This document shows, one piece after another, positions 18,071-26,520 of a DNA stretch of 64,000 nucleotides. Source of the stretch: Williamsia deligens (lineage in GTDB: Bacteria > Actinomycetota > Actinomycetes > Mycobacteriales > Mycobacteriaceae); NCBI RefSeq assembly GCF_024171765.1, contig NZ_JAMTCI010000001.1, positions 1,954,557 through 2,018,556 of the forward strand. Direction: 5' to 3'. The notes under the pieces were generated by a model. It searched no databases and was not told where the DNA came from. It worked only from the letters and a program-made list of their open reading frames with translations. Position numbers and translations under genes: made by a program. Positions within the stretch are counted from its first letter, which is position 1; every line of letters begins with the position of its first letter.

Positions 18071-18470
18071 TCCGACCTCACCCCGGACCGTTCGTGGGTC
18101 GCGATGTCCGACGGGCTCGGCCCGCACCCGAGCCTGTCGACCGACTGCGCAGCGGCGCAGGAAATCTCGCCGAATATGAAGGATATTTCGGCCGGAATAT
18201 TTGCGCAGCGAATGAACTAGGCGGCGCATATCGACGGTGCGAGCCCCGGGCTCGACGCGGCGGCGGTGGGGCGGTCGAACTGTACGCGCCGACTGAATTC
18301 GTGTCACGTGTAACGGAATTCGCGGGAGTGGCTCGTGTGCCGCGCAGTTGTTACGCGTGGGAAAACAGGGGGCGTCGGTGACCCACAATTACCAAAGTTT
18401 ATGTCTCATAAAGTTTGGCGACGTGCTCTAATTTGCTCAGGCCAGGGGGGCTCGAAGAAACGGAGTACCC
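18071..18470. other. 400-bp AT-richer intergenic regulatory region
   Basis: No coding gene is seen here. Base composition drops clearly compared with the flanks between about 18165 and 18440. It holds a near-perfect 18-bp palindrome at 18183-18200 (one mismatch, centred on CGGCCG), a CACGTG site near 18305, a perfect TTTATG-TCT-CATAAA inverted repeat at 18398-18412 flanked by AAAGTTT direct repeats, and a possible TAATTT -10 at 18429-18434. These are likely operators for the divergent secreted-enzyme genes, which is inference. Confidence 0.5.
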
Positions 18471-20198
18471 ATGCGACGGCTCGTTCCTTCAGCCACGCCG
18501 ATCACATTCGCTGCGGCTGTGTTCGCTCTCTTGACGTTCTGCGCCGTCGCCGGGGCAGCATTGCTGCCCAACTCGCGAGCCGCGATCGCCATCGTCGACA
18601 CCGCGTCCATCTCGGACTCGTCGACCACTGTCGGCGTCTCCGACAACGACATGTTCTTCGTCTCGACGGACCCGGCCCAGATCGCGGAGCGTCTGGACAA
18701 GATGCAGTCCCTCGGCGTCCAGAACATCCGGCTCGCCATCCCGTGGTCGACCGTCGAGACGGCGCCCGGGCAATACAACTGGACCGCCATCGACAACATG
18801 GTGAACGCCGCGGCCGCCCGCGGCATCGGGGTGCTGGGTGTCATCAACACCACCCCCGCCTGGGCCCGCGGGACCTACACGAACCTCTACGCCCCGCCGG
18901 ACAACCCCGCGACCCTGGGGACTTTCGCGAGCGCCCTCGCCTCCAGGTACGCGGGCAAGGTGTCGGCCTACGAGGTGTGGAACGAGCCCAACTCGGCCTT
19001 CGCCTACCAGCCCAGCCCGGACCCGGCGGGGTACACGGCCCTGTTGAAGGCGGCGTACACCGCGATCAAGGCGGCCGACCCGAAGGCCCAGGTCATCGGT
19101 GCCGTCGTCGGCGCGACCCAGACCTGGGGATCGTTGACGCTCAACCCCGTCGACTTCGTGCAGCAGATGTACGCGGCCGGCGCGAAGGGCTACTTCGACG
19201 CCCTCTCGTTCCACCCGTACCAGTGGTCGCTGCCCTTCTCGGCCGGCAACATCGTCCCCGGATCCCCGCTCCAGCAGGCGAACGCGATCTACCAGCTGAT
19301 GCAGGCCAACGGTGACGGACTGAAGAAGATCTGGAGCTCGGAGTACGGCGTACCGACCGGGATCCCGGGCGTCGGCAACCAGGCGTCGATGATCAACGAC
19401 TTCCTGACCACCTGGAGCAACCTGTCCTACGCGGGTCCGACGTTCCTGTACACCCTGGTCGACCGGAACAGCTCGAACACCTGGGACGCGGAGTCCACCT
19501 TCGGACTGTTCACCGACTCGTGGATCGCCAAGGCGGCCGCGCAGGTCGTCAAGGACTTCATCGCGGCCCACCCGCAGAACCCGGGGACCTCGACACCGCC
19601 GCCGCCGGTGGTCACCAACCCGTTCGAGGCGTGGGCAGCTGCTGTGCAGGCGTCCGTCCAGGCATGGCTCCAGCAGATCGCGGCTGCGATCGCCGCCGCG
19701 TTCAGCCCGGCCCCCGCGGCGACCACGACGACGGCGAAGACCCTGGCGGTCGCACAGACCACCACGTCGTCGACCGCGCCGAGCTCCACCACCTCGGCGA
19801 CGCCCGCCCCGGCCACGACGGGTGAGCCCGCGGCTCTCGCGGCATCGGGCACCACGGCAGCGACCACCACGTCGTCGACCCCGGTCGCGACGTCTGCTGC
19901 TCCCACGTCGACGTCCGCGTCGTCCGCTGCGCCGTCGACCACGACGCAGACGTCGGCTGCACGGTCGTCGCAGTCGACCGCCACGACGACCTCGTCGGCG
20001 CCGACAACGACAGCGGTGACGACGACCTCGCCGTCCACGGCGACGTCGGTGGCCACCACCGCGACGTCGACAGCCGCGACCACGTCGGCCGCGGCTGCCA
20101 CGGGGACGACCTCCGCGGCTCCGACGACGAGCTCGGGTCCGTCGACCACCGCGGCGACGACGACCCAGCAGACGCCGGCGACCACCGCGGCCAAGTAG
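18471..20198 (+). CDS. secreted glycoside hydrolase (cellulase/GH39-like) with long Thr/Ser/Ala-rich tail
   Basis: 575-residue exported glycosidase. An N-terminal hydrophobic signal (residues 8-32) precedes a TIM-barrel catalytic domain (about residues 50-375). The barrel shows the acid/base motif YEVWNEPNS with Glu172 and the nucleophile motif IWSSEYGVPT with Glu291, the arrangement of clan GH-A retaining enzymes. The last 190 residues are a low-complexity Thr/Ser/Ala/Pro tail, probably an O-glycosylated stalk or wall spacer; no sorting signal ends it. Mycobacteriales seldom use cellulose, so the target may be its own or a neighbour's wall glycan. GGAG lies 7 nt before the ATG. A strong hairpin follows the stop. 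Confidence 0.82.
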   Translation: MRRLVPSATPITFAAAVFALLTFCAVAGAALLPNSRAAIAIVDTASISDSSTTVGVSDNDMFFVSTDPAQIAERLDKMQSLGVQNIRLAIPWSTVETAPGQYNWTAIDNMVNAAAARGIGVLGVINTTPAWARGTYTNLYAPPDNPATLGTFASALASRYAGKVSAYEVWNEPNSAFAYQPSPDPAGYTALLKAAYTAIKAADPKAQVIGAVVGATQTWGSLTLNPVDFVQQMYAAGAKGYFDALSFHPYQWSLPFSAGNIVPGSPLQQANAIYQLMQANGDGLKKIWSSEYGVPTGIPGVGNQASMINDFLTTWSNLSYAGPTFLYTLVDRNSSNTWDAESTFGLFTDSWIAKAAAQVVKDFIAAHPQNPGTSTPPPPVVTNPFEAWAAAVQASVQAWLQQIAAAIAAAFSPAPAATTTTAKTLAVAQTTTSSTAPSSTTSATPAPATTGEPAALAASGTTAATTTSSTPVATSAAPTSTSASSAAPSTTTQTSAARSSQSTATTTSSAPTTTAVTTTSPSTATSVATTATSTAATTSAAAATGTTSAAPTTSSGPSTTAATTTQQTPATTAAK

Positions 20199-20210
20199 GG
20201 CAGAAACGAG

Positions 20211-20252
20211 ACGGCCGGTGCTGCGACCTTCGGGGGTCGCAGCACCGGCCGT
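20211..20252. terminator. strong bidirectional terminator hairpin
   Basis: Perfect 18-bp stem (20211-20228 with 20235-20252) around a 6-nt TTCGGG loop, then TTTCGT. It lies between the convergent glycoside hydrolase and dctA genes and can serve both strands. Confidence 0.85.
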
Positions 20253-20270
20253 TTCGTGTGTGCGGGAGAG

Positions 20271-21692
20271 CTACGTCGCCGAGCCCGCGGTCTTCGTCAG
20301 GGACGGGCTGCCGGGGTCGGCCGACGCCACGGACGGCAGGTCGTGCGGATCGACCATCGAGATCTCGTCGAACGGGTCGTTGCCGTCGAGGACGTTGCGC
20401 ATCTTCGCCTTGTCGACCGTGTGGGTCCAGCTGCCGACGAGCAGGGTGGCGACCGCGTTGCCCGAGAAGTTGGTGACGGCGCGGGCCTCCGACATGAACC
20501 GGTCGATGCCGACGATCAGTCCGACGCCGTCGAGCAGTTCGGGACGGTGGGCCTGCAGACCGCCTGCGAGCGTGGCCAGTCCGGCGCCGCTGACGCCGGC
20601 CGCACCCTTCGACGCGACGATCATGAAGACCAGCAGGCCGATCTGCTCACCGAGGCTGAGCGGGTCGCCGAGTGCCTCGGCGATGAACAGCGACGCCATC
20701 GTGAGGTAGATGGCGGTGCCGTCGAGGTTGAACGAGTAGCCGGTGGGGACCACGACGCCGACGGTGGAGCGGTCGACGCCGATGTGCTCCATCTTGGCGA
20801 TGAGACGCGGCAGGGCCGACTCCGACGAGGACGTCGCGACGATGAGCAGGTACTCGCGGGCCAGGTAGCGGACCAGCTTGAAGATCGAGGCGCCGACGGT
20901 GAGCCGCAGGATCGCGCCCAGCACACCGAAGACGAAGATCGCGCAGGTCAGGTAGAAGGCGAGCATCAGCGTGAGCAGGTGTGTCACCGCACTCCAGCCG
21001 GTCTGGCCGACGACGTTGGCGATGGCGCCGAACGCGCCGATCGGGGCGAGCCACAGGATCATCGACAGGATCTTGAACACGAGCTTCTGGATGTGGCCGA
21101 CGCCGCGAAGGATCGGCTCGCCGGTGGATCCGAGTGCCTGGATCGCGAAACCCACGAGCAGGGCGACGAACAGCGCCTGCAGGACGCTGCCCGCGGTCAG
21201 TGAGGACAGCAGGGAGTCCGGGATGATGCTCTGGATGAAGTCCATCAGGCCGCCGGCCTCCTTGGCCTTGCCTGCGAGCTTCTCGCCCTGACCGGCTGCG
21301 GACGTGATGTCGAGACCGGTGCCCGGCTGGATCAGGTTGCCGACGATGAGGCCGATCGCGAGCGCGAACGTCGACATCACCAGGAAGTAGGCGAACGCCA
21401 GACCGCCGACCTTGCCGACGGTGGCGGCCTTCCGGACCGAGCCGATGCCCAGGACGATGGTGCAGAAGATGACCGGCGCGATCATCATCTTGATCAGGCT
21501 GACGAACATCGTGCCGAGGACACCGAGGTCCTTGCCGACGTCGGGCGCCAGGATGCCCACGGCGACACCGGCGACGACGGCGACGATCACCGCGATGTAC
21601 AGCCAGTGGGTGCGGTCGCGCTTGGGCTTCTCGGCCGTGGGTGGCTGCGGGGGTTCCGGTGTGGTGGGGGGTCGGTCGTCGGTGGCGGTCAT
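20271..21692 (-). CDS. dctA: C4-dicarboxylate/proton symporter DctA
   Basis: 473-residue secondary transporter of the dicarboxylate/amino acid:cation symporter family, importing succinate, malate or fumarate. A proline-rich cytoplasmic N-terminus (about 28 residues) precedes the helices. Family signatures are intact: the serine-rich re-entrant loop ATSSSESALPRL, the GYSFNLDGTAIY motif in helix 7, and GVSGAGLATLAGGL in the second re-entrant loop, followed by GIDRFMSEARAVTNFSGN. A GGAGGA site lies 4 nt before the ATG at 21692. The divergent histidine kinase/response regulator pair is its likely activator. Confidence 0.93.
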   Translation of the reverse strand: MTATDDRPPTTPEPPQPPTAEKPKRDRTHWLYIAVIVAVVAGVAVGILAPDVGKDLGVLGTMFVSLIKMMIAPVIFCTIVLGIGSVRKAATVGKVGGLAFAYFLVMSTFALAIGLIVGNLIQPGTGLDITSAAGQGEKLAGKAKEAGGLMDFIQSIIPDSLLSSLTAGSVLQALFVALLVGFAIQALGSTGEPILRGVGHIQKLVFKILSMILWLAPIGAFGAIANVVGQTGWSAVTHLLTLMLAFYLTCAIFVFGVLGAILRLTVGASIFKLVRYLAREYLLIVATSSSESALPRLIAKMEHIGVDRSTVGVVVPTGYSFNLDGTAIYLTMASLFIAEALGDPLSLGEQIGLLVFMIVASKGAAGVSGAGLATLAGGLQAHRPELLDGVGLIVGIDRFMSEARAVTNFSGNAVATLLVGSWTHTVDKAKMRNVLDGNDPFDEISMVDPHDLPSVASADPGSPSLTKTAGSAT

Positions 21693-21795
21693 GGTGTCCT
21701 CCGGGTGCTCGTGTGTATCCGCTGTGGGTGATGATGGCGTGAATGTGTGAGTCGGGTCACGCTTGGTTTCATTTCGTTCACGAGAGGACGCAGTC

Positions 21796-23394
21796 GTGAG
21801 ACGTCTCGTGCCGCGGTCGCTGGCAGGTCAGGCGTTCCTGCTGCAACTGGTGGCCATCGTCGTGCTGGTCGCCGTCGCCGGTTCGTTGGCCGCGTGGGAC
21901 GCACGTCGCGGCGAGCAGCGGTCCGCGCGGGGGGAGGTCGTGGCGGTGGCCGCGTCGCTCGCCGACGCCCCGTCGACCGCCCAGGCGATCACCTCCGGAT
22001 CGCCCACGGTCCGTCTGCAGCCGCTGACCGAGCAGGTCCGGGCGGAGACGGGGATGGCGTTCATCACGATCATGTCGCCGGACCGCACCCGGTTCACCCA
22101 CACGACGCCGTCGTTGATCGGCAAACCGTTCGTCGGCACCATAGCGCCCGCGCTGGCCGGCCGGATCTTCACCGAGACGTCCACGGGGACGCTGGGTCCG
22201 TCGATCCGGGCGGTCGCCCCGGTGCGGGACTCCGGCGGCAGGATCGTGGGCCTCGTGGCCGCGGGCATCACGTTGTCGACGCTGGGCGACCGGTGGATGG
22301 CACAGCTCCCGCTCATCGGGTTGGTCCTGGCGATCCTGCTCCTCATCTCCTTCGTGGGCACCTTCGCCGTGCGGCGTCGGCTGCTCCGTCAGACACACGG
22401 TCTCGCGCCCGAGGACCTGCGCGTCATGTACGACCACCACGACGCGGTGTTGCACTCCGTCCGTGAGGGTCTCGTCGTGATGGAGGGCGGGAAGCCGGTG
22501 CTCGTGAACGACGAGGCCCGTCGGCTGCTGCAGGTCGACGGCCGCACCGCCGACGAGCTGCCGGACTTCGTCCTCGAGCGACGGGAGATCCGCGACGAGG
22601 TCCACGTCGTGGGTGATCGTGTGCTGGTGGTGAACCGGGTGCGGATGCTGCACCGTGACGGCAAGCGCAGTGCGGTGGTGACCCTGCGTGATCGGACCGA
22701 ACTGCAGGGGGCCATGGGCGAGTTGGACTCGATGCGGGTGTTCGCGGAGTCACTGCGCGCTGCCGCCCACGAGTCGGCCAATCGATTACACACCGTCATC
22801 GGGCTCATCGAGATCGGCCGATCCGACGAGGCTGTGCGGTTCGCGACCACGGAACTCGAACTGTCCCAACATCTCGTCGACCGCCTGACCGCCGCGGTGG
22901 CCGAGCCGGCGCTGGTGGCGCTGTTGCTCGGCAAGTCCGCGCAGGCGGACGAGCGTGGTGTGACGCTGACGGTCACCGAGGACAGTCGGCTCGACGACGT
23001 CGAGCATGCGCCGTTGACCGGACACGAGATGGTGACCGTGGCAGGCAATCTCATCGACAACGCTCTCGACGCCTGTGATCGCGAGGACCCCTGGGTGGAG
23101 GTGACGGTGCGGGAGGACGACGGTGAGCTGCTGATCCGTGTGGCGGACAGCGGCCCGGGCATGGACGCCGACGAGTTCGAGCGTGCGCGCACGCGCGGGT
23201 ACTCGACGAAGCCCGTCGCCGACGGGTCCGCGGCGGGCGGGCGCGGTCTCGGGCTGGCGCTGGTGTCGCAGGTCGTCCACCGTCACGGTGGGACGATCAC
23301 CGCCGAGATGACCTACGGGTCGGTGGTCACCGTCGTGGTGCCCGCCGGCCCGGCGGTCCCGCTGCGGTCCGGACGAGACGCGGTGCGTGCGTGA
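21796..23394 (+). CDS. DcuS/CitA-type sensor histidine kinase
   Basis: 532-residue membrane sensor. Helix 1 (about residues 12-35) and helix 2 (about 180-205) bracket an extracytoplasmic PAS-like (PDC) domain with TGMAFITIMSPDRTRFTHT and a RAVAPVRDSGGRIVGLV strand. A cytoplasmic PAS domain follows, then a short dimerisation domain with the CitA-class phospho-acceptor AHESANRLHT (His325), then an HATPase domain with NLIDNALDA (N box), DSGPGMD (G1) and GGRGLGLALV (G2). GTG 21796 is preferred over 21763 because of GAGAGGA 7 nt upstream. It should sense C4-dicarboxylates and control dctA. The regulator gene overlaps its stop by 4 bp. Confidence 0.9.
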   Translation: MRRLVPRSLAGQAFLLQLVAIVVLVAVAGSLAAWDARRGEQRSARGEVVAVAASLADAPSTAQAITSGSPTVRLQPLTEQVRAETGMAFITIMSPDRTRFTHTTPSLIGKPFVGTIAPALAGRIFTETSTGTLGPSIRAVAPVRDSGGRIVGLVAAGITLSTLGDRWMAQLPLIGLVLAILLLISFVGTFAVRRRLLRQTHGLAPEDLRVMYDHHDAVLHSVREGLVVMEGGKPVLVNDEARRLLQVDGRTADELPDFVLERREIRDEVHVVGDRVLVVNRVRMLHRDGKRSAVVTLRDRTELQGAMGELDSMRVFAESLRAAAHESANRLHTVIGLIEIGRSDEAVRFATTELELSQHLVDRLTAAVAEPALVALLLGKSAQADERGVTLTVTEDSRLDDVEHAPLTGHEMVTVAGNLIDNALDACDREDPWVEVTVREDDGELLIRVADSGPGMDADEFERARTRGYSTKPVADGSAAGGRGLGLALVSQVVHRHGGTITAEMTYGSVVTVVVPAGPAVPLRSGRDAVRA

Positions 23395-24098
23395 CCGATC
23401 CGATTCGCGTCCTGATCGTCGAGGACGAACCGCTGATCGCGCAGGCCCACGAGGCGTACGTGGAACGCCTGTCGGGGTTCGTCGTCGTCGGGACGGCGGG
23501 GACGGCGCAGAACGCACTGCGGGCCGTGGCGCGCTGTGCGGCGGAGGAGAACCCCGTCGACGTCGTGTTGCTCGACATCGGTCTGCCCGACGCGAGCGGC
23601 ATCGAGTTGGCGTCGGCGCTGTCGGGGCTGCGACCCGAACCCGACATCATCGCGATCACCTCCGAACGCGACCTGTCGGTGGTGCGCGCCGCCGTCGCCC
23701 ACGGGGTCCTGCTGTACCTGCTGAAGCCGTTCACGTTCGCCGCGTTCCGGGACAAGCTGGAGCGGTATCGCGAGTACCGCGCCGCATTGCCGGCGGGTAC
23801 GGACGCGGTCGGACAGGCGGAGGTCGACCGGGCGATGGCCGTGCTGCGCGGTGCCGACGATCGCGCCGCGGCGCCGACGGGGGCCGCCGCCGCGACCGCA
23901 GAGCAGGTCGGTCGGCAGGTGCAGGACAGCGAGAGCGGCCTGACGGCAGGGGAGGCGGCGACCGCGTCGGGGATCTCCCGCGTCACCGCCTGGCGCTACC
24001 TGGAGCGACTCGCCGACGACGGGTTGCTCACGCGGACCACCGAATACGGTCGCACCGGGCGTCCGCAGGTGCGCTACAGCTGGAAGTCGCGCAGGTAG
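23391..24098 (+). CDS. CitB/DcuR-type response regulator
   Basis: 235-residue response regulator. The receiver domain begins IRVLIVEDEPLIAQAH and has the phospho-acceptor Asp62 in VVLLDIGLPD and the conserved lysine in YLLKPF. A linker rich in alanine leads to a C-terminal helix-turn-helix (LTAGEAATASGISRVTAWRYLERLADDGLL), the CitB-class DNA-binding domain. GTG 23391 overlaps the kinase stop (GTGA). Expected to bind the 100-bp region between dctA and the kinase gene. Confidence 0.9.
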   Translation: MTDPIRVLIVEDEPLIAQAHEAYVERLSGFVVVGTAGTAQNALRAVARCAAEENPVDVVLLDIGLPDASGIELASALSGLRPEPDIIAITSERDLSVVRAAVAHGVLLYLLKPFTFAAFRDKLERYREYRAALPAGTDAVGQAEVDRAMAVLRGADDRAAAPTGAAAATAEQVGRQVQDSESGLTAGEAATASGISRVTAWRYLERLADDGLLTRTTEYGRTGRPQVRYSWKSRR

Positions 24099-24129
24099 GG
24101 GTCACCGCCCGGGCGGGCCGCAGACAGAC

Positions 24130-24164
24130 GACTGCCCCGACGCGATCGTCGCGCCGGGGCAGTC
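24130..24164. terminator. terminator hairpin
   Basis: Stem of GACTGCCCCG with CGGGGCAGTC plus an inner CGCGA/TCGCG, one mismatch between them. It sits between the convergent response regulator and lipase genes. Confidence 0.7.
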
Positions 24165-24183
24165 GGTCAGATGCGTCTCGGTC

Positions 24184-25536
24184 TCAGGAGAACGAGCAGC
24201 CCTGCACCGGTGGCTTGCCGGCGAACCGGTCCGCCAGCCAGTCGAACGCCCGCTGGAATCCGCTGATACCGCCGGCGACGTGACCGAACGTCGACGAGCT
24301 GATGAAGCGGACCGGGAACGGGATCTCGGTGTACTGCAACGACGCCGGGCCCTTCTCGCACCACTTCGAGTACAGCTCGCGGCCCTGGACGACAGGGACC
24401 GTGGGGTCGTCCGGGTTCGACGACAGCAGCACGGGCACAGTCGGCTTGATGGTGCCGAGGTCCTGTTCGTGGACGTACTTGCTCAGGATCGGGTCGGCGA
24501 CGACGAGCTCACCGAACGACTTGTGCGACACCGTCCATTCACGGGTGCTCGGCTTGCCGCGCGCCGAGGTCAGCACGATGCACTCACCGGACACCTGCTG
24601 CATGACCTGCTTGCCGTAGGGGTTCAGGACGTTCGCGATCCGCGCCTTGAACTCCGGGTAGCGGTACGTCGCGCCGTTGAGGGCGTAACCGATCACGCCG
24701 CCGAGCCGGTTGCCGTCGAGGTAGTTCATCTCGCGGAGCAGATCCCCGGGGACACCGCCGGCGTAGACGCCGACGACCGGCAGCTCGGGTGCGTAGGTGC
24801 CGAGGAGCTCGGCCGCCGATGCCGCGGCGCCACCGCCCTGCGAGTACCCGGTGATGGCGACCTTCGCCTCCGGGGACACCTCGGGGAGCTTCAGTGCGGC
24901 GCGGGTCGCGTCGATGATGGCGTGGCCCTGGTCGACCCGGTTGCCGAACGTGTGGGTTCCGGGTGTGCCGCCGCCCATGTAGTCACTGGAGACGACGCCG
25001 TATCCCTGGTTGACCAGGTTGAGCGTGACGATCTGTTCGATCTCGGCCATCGGGCCACCCGGGAAGTTGAGGGTGACGCCCTCCTGCAGCAGCTTCGACG
25101 CAGCGCACTGGTCGCCCTGGCCGTGGAGACCTCCGGCGTAGGCGACGACGGGACGTGCGCCCGGGCCCGTCCACTTCTTCGTGGGCTGCAGGTAGTAGCC
25201 GGTGACCGCGATCGGGGCGCCGTTGGCGTCGATCGACAGGTACATGATCCGCGTCGCCTTCGCCGGGATGGGACCCGTCGGGCTGGGGATGGTGATGGCC
25301 GTCGGCAGCGGCTGCGACCGGATGACGTCGCCGGGCTTGCCGGCGGGCAGCGGGCTCGGCGGTGTGTAGAACGACTCGTTCACGGCAGAGGCAGCCGGCG
25401 TCGGAGCCGGTGCGGCCGGGGCGGCGTGTGCCGTGCCGGTGAGGCCGGTCGCGACCACGGCGGCTGTCGCCACGCCCACGGTCACGGCGCGCAGGCGTCG
25501 GGCCTGGCGCGTCAGTACAGATCGATCGAAATCCAC
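24184..25536 (-). CDS. secretory lipase (LIP/PF03583 family)
   Basis: 450-residue exported triacylglycerol-lipase-like hydrolase. The signal peptide (RRLRAVTVGVATAAVVATGLTG with cleavage after AHA) is followed by an alpha/beta-hydrolase of the secretory lipase family. The nucleophile elbow is GYSQGGGAA, with a GYGVVSSDYMGGG strand before it, the aspartate region SSNPDDPTVPVVQG, and a GHVAGG histidine near the C-terminus. It probably hydrolyses host or environmental lipids outside the cell. GTG 25536 follows GGGGGA, 9 nt upstream; earlier in-frame starts would spoil the signal peptide. Confidence 0.85.
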   Translation of the reverse strand: MDFDRSVLTRQARRLRAVTVGVATAAVVATGLTGTAHAAPAAPAPTPAASAVNESFYTPPSPLPAGKPGDVIRSQPLPTAITIPSPTGPIPAKATRIMYLSIDANGAPIAVTGYYLQPTKKWTGPGARPVVAYAGGLHGQGDQCAASKLLQEGVTLNFPGGPMAEIEQIVTLNLVNQGYGVVSSDYMGGGTPGTHTFGNRVDQGHAIIDATRAALKLPEVSPEAKVAITGYSQGGGAAASAAELLGTYAPELPVVGVYAGGVPGDLLREMNYLDGNRLGGVIGYALNGATYRYPEFKARIANVLNPYGKQVMQQVSGECIVLTSARGKPSTREWTVSHKSFGELVVADPILSKYVHEQDLGTIKPTVPVLLSSNPDDPTVPVVQGRELYSKWCEKGPASLQYTEIPFPVRFISSSTFGHVAGGISGFQRAFDWLADRFAGKPPVQGCSFS

Positions 25537-25578
25537 GATGTCGTGTCCCCCACGGTCGATGTAGCTCATCCGGCGGGA

Positions 25579-25584
25579 ACTATA
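25579..25584 (-). promoter_or_regulatory. -10 element of secretory lipase gene
   Basis: TATAGT on the minus strand, 42 bp before the GTG start. A CTGTACAG palindrome lies just upstream at 25592-25599 and could be an operator. Confidence 0.45.
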
Positions 25585-25647
25585 AGTGATTCTGTACAGG
25601 ACGGTGGCCTGGGTCACGATTCGTTGTGACAGTGCCCGAGAGCGCCT

Positions 25648-26193
25648 TCAGCACTCCGACGGTTCTCCTATCTTCACGGCTCCGAGGTCCGCGTCGCCCT
25701 CGCTGATCGGGGTGCCGGGTGCCGGACTCTGTTCGACGACAACCCAGTTCCGATCGAGGACCTGGCGGCGGCCCTGGCCGGTCGCGTCATGGCTGCGCGA
25801 GAAGAAGACGCCTTGCTGCTGGATCAGGTCCTGCGCCTCCTGCAGGTTCATGCACACGACCGACGGCATCACGCCGCCTGCGGCAGCTCCTGCGGCGACC
25901 GGCGGTTGCGTCGAGGTGGATGTCGGGGCAGGGGATGCGGTGGTGCTCTCGACGGCCGTCGTCGCGGGCGGCTGCGCGTTGACGGTGATGGTGCTCGTGG
26001 TCGTGGTCGTCGACGCTGCACTGGCGGCGGTCGTCGTGTCGTCGCCGCTGCCCCCGCTCGCGACAGCAGCGATGATCGCGATCGCCACGACTGCGATGCC
26101 GCCTCCGATCAGCCAGGGCTTCTTCGACGATTTCGCCTGCGGCGCTTGCCCGGCGGGCTTGGAGAACGGATCGGTGGGCGGAGTCGTGGTCAT
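25648..26193 (-). CDS. single-pass membrane protein with C-terminal PASTA-like domain
   Basis: 181-residue protein: a short Lys-rich cytoplasmic N-terminus, one membrane helix (about residues 29-50), a Thr/Ser/Ala/Pro-rich linker of about 60 residues, then an extracytoplasmic domain. That domain reads like PASTA: MPSVVCMNLQEAQDLIQQQG followed by VVVEQSPAPGTPI. Two cysteines, one in the domain and one at the very end, could pair. PASTA domains usually bind peptidoglycan or muropeptides; here there is no kinase or penicillin-binding domain. ATG 26193 is preceded by GAGAA. Confidence 0.7.
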   Translation of the reverse strand: MTTTPPTDPFSKPAGQAPQAKSSKKPWLIGGGIAVVAIAIIAAVASGGSGDDTTTAASAASTTTTTSTITVNAQPPATTAVESTTASPAPTSTSTQPPVAAGAAAGGVMPSVVCMNLQEAQDLIQQQGVFFSRSHDATGQGRRQVLDRNWVVVEQSPAPGTPISEGDADLGAVKIGEPSEC

Positions 26194-26348
26194 GGTTCTC
26201 GGCAATCTGTCCGTGCGGTTCGCGCGGGAGACCCGTCTTGCCCGACCGCAGCGATGCTGATGTGTGCAGCTGATCAGATTGGCCCGTCGAATACGGGCAA
26301 ATGGACGCCGAACGATCGAAGATCGTGCGTTCGAGCGACAGGCGGTGA

Positions 26349-26422
26349 TGGAGCCGATGACGGGAATCGAACCCGCGTATTCAGCTTGGGAAGCTGATGT
26401 TCTGCCATTGAACTACATCGGC
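26349..26422 (-). tRNA. tRNA-Gly (anticodon CCC), CCA encoded
   Basis: Cloverleaf drawn by hand on the minus strand: acceptor GCCGATG/CATCGGC, D-arm, anticodon stem TCAGC/GCTGA around loop TTCCCAA (anticodon CCC), T-arm CGGGTTCGATTCCCG, discriminator T and a genome-encoded CCA. It decodes GGG. The neighbourhood tRNA-Gly, dcd, UDP-glucose dehydrogenase is also known from mycobacteria. Confidence 0.95.
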
Positions 26423-26520
26423 GTGCGCCTCTGGAGCGCGTCGCAAGACTAGCAAACGCGCTCCTCAGGCCGGTGGTGGAGTCGCGGCGGAGGCGGGCCG
26501 GGGTCGGCCACACTGGAGGG

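Noticed and set aside
19427-20245. 272-codon hydrophobic frame antisense to the glycoside hydrolase tail
   Set aside because: The Val/Ala-rich sequence is simply the reverse reading of Thr/Ser/Ala codons; no start signals or homology are evident, and the terminator hairpin lies inside its 5' end.
26264-26452. 62-codon frame across the tRNA-Gly
   Set aside because: It overlaps the complete tRNA on the opposite strand and has no protein-like features.
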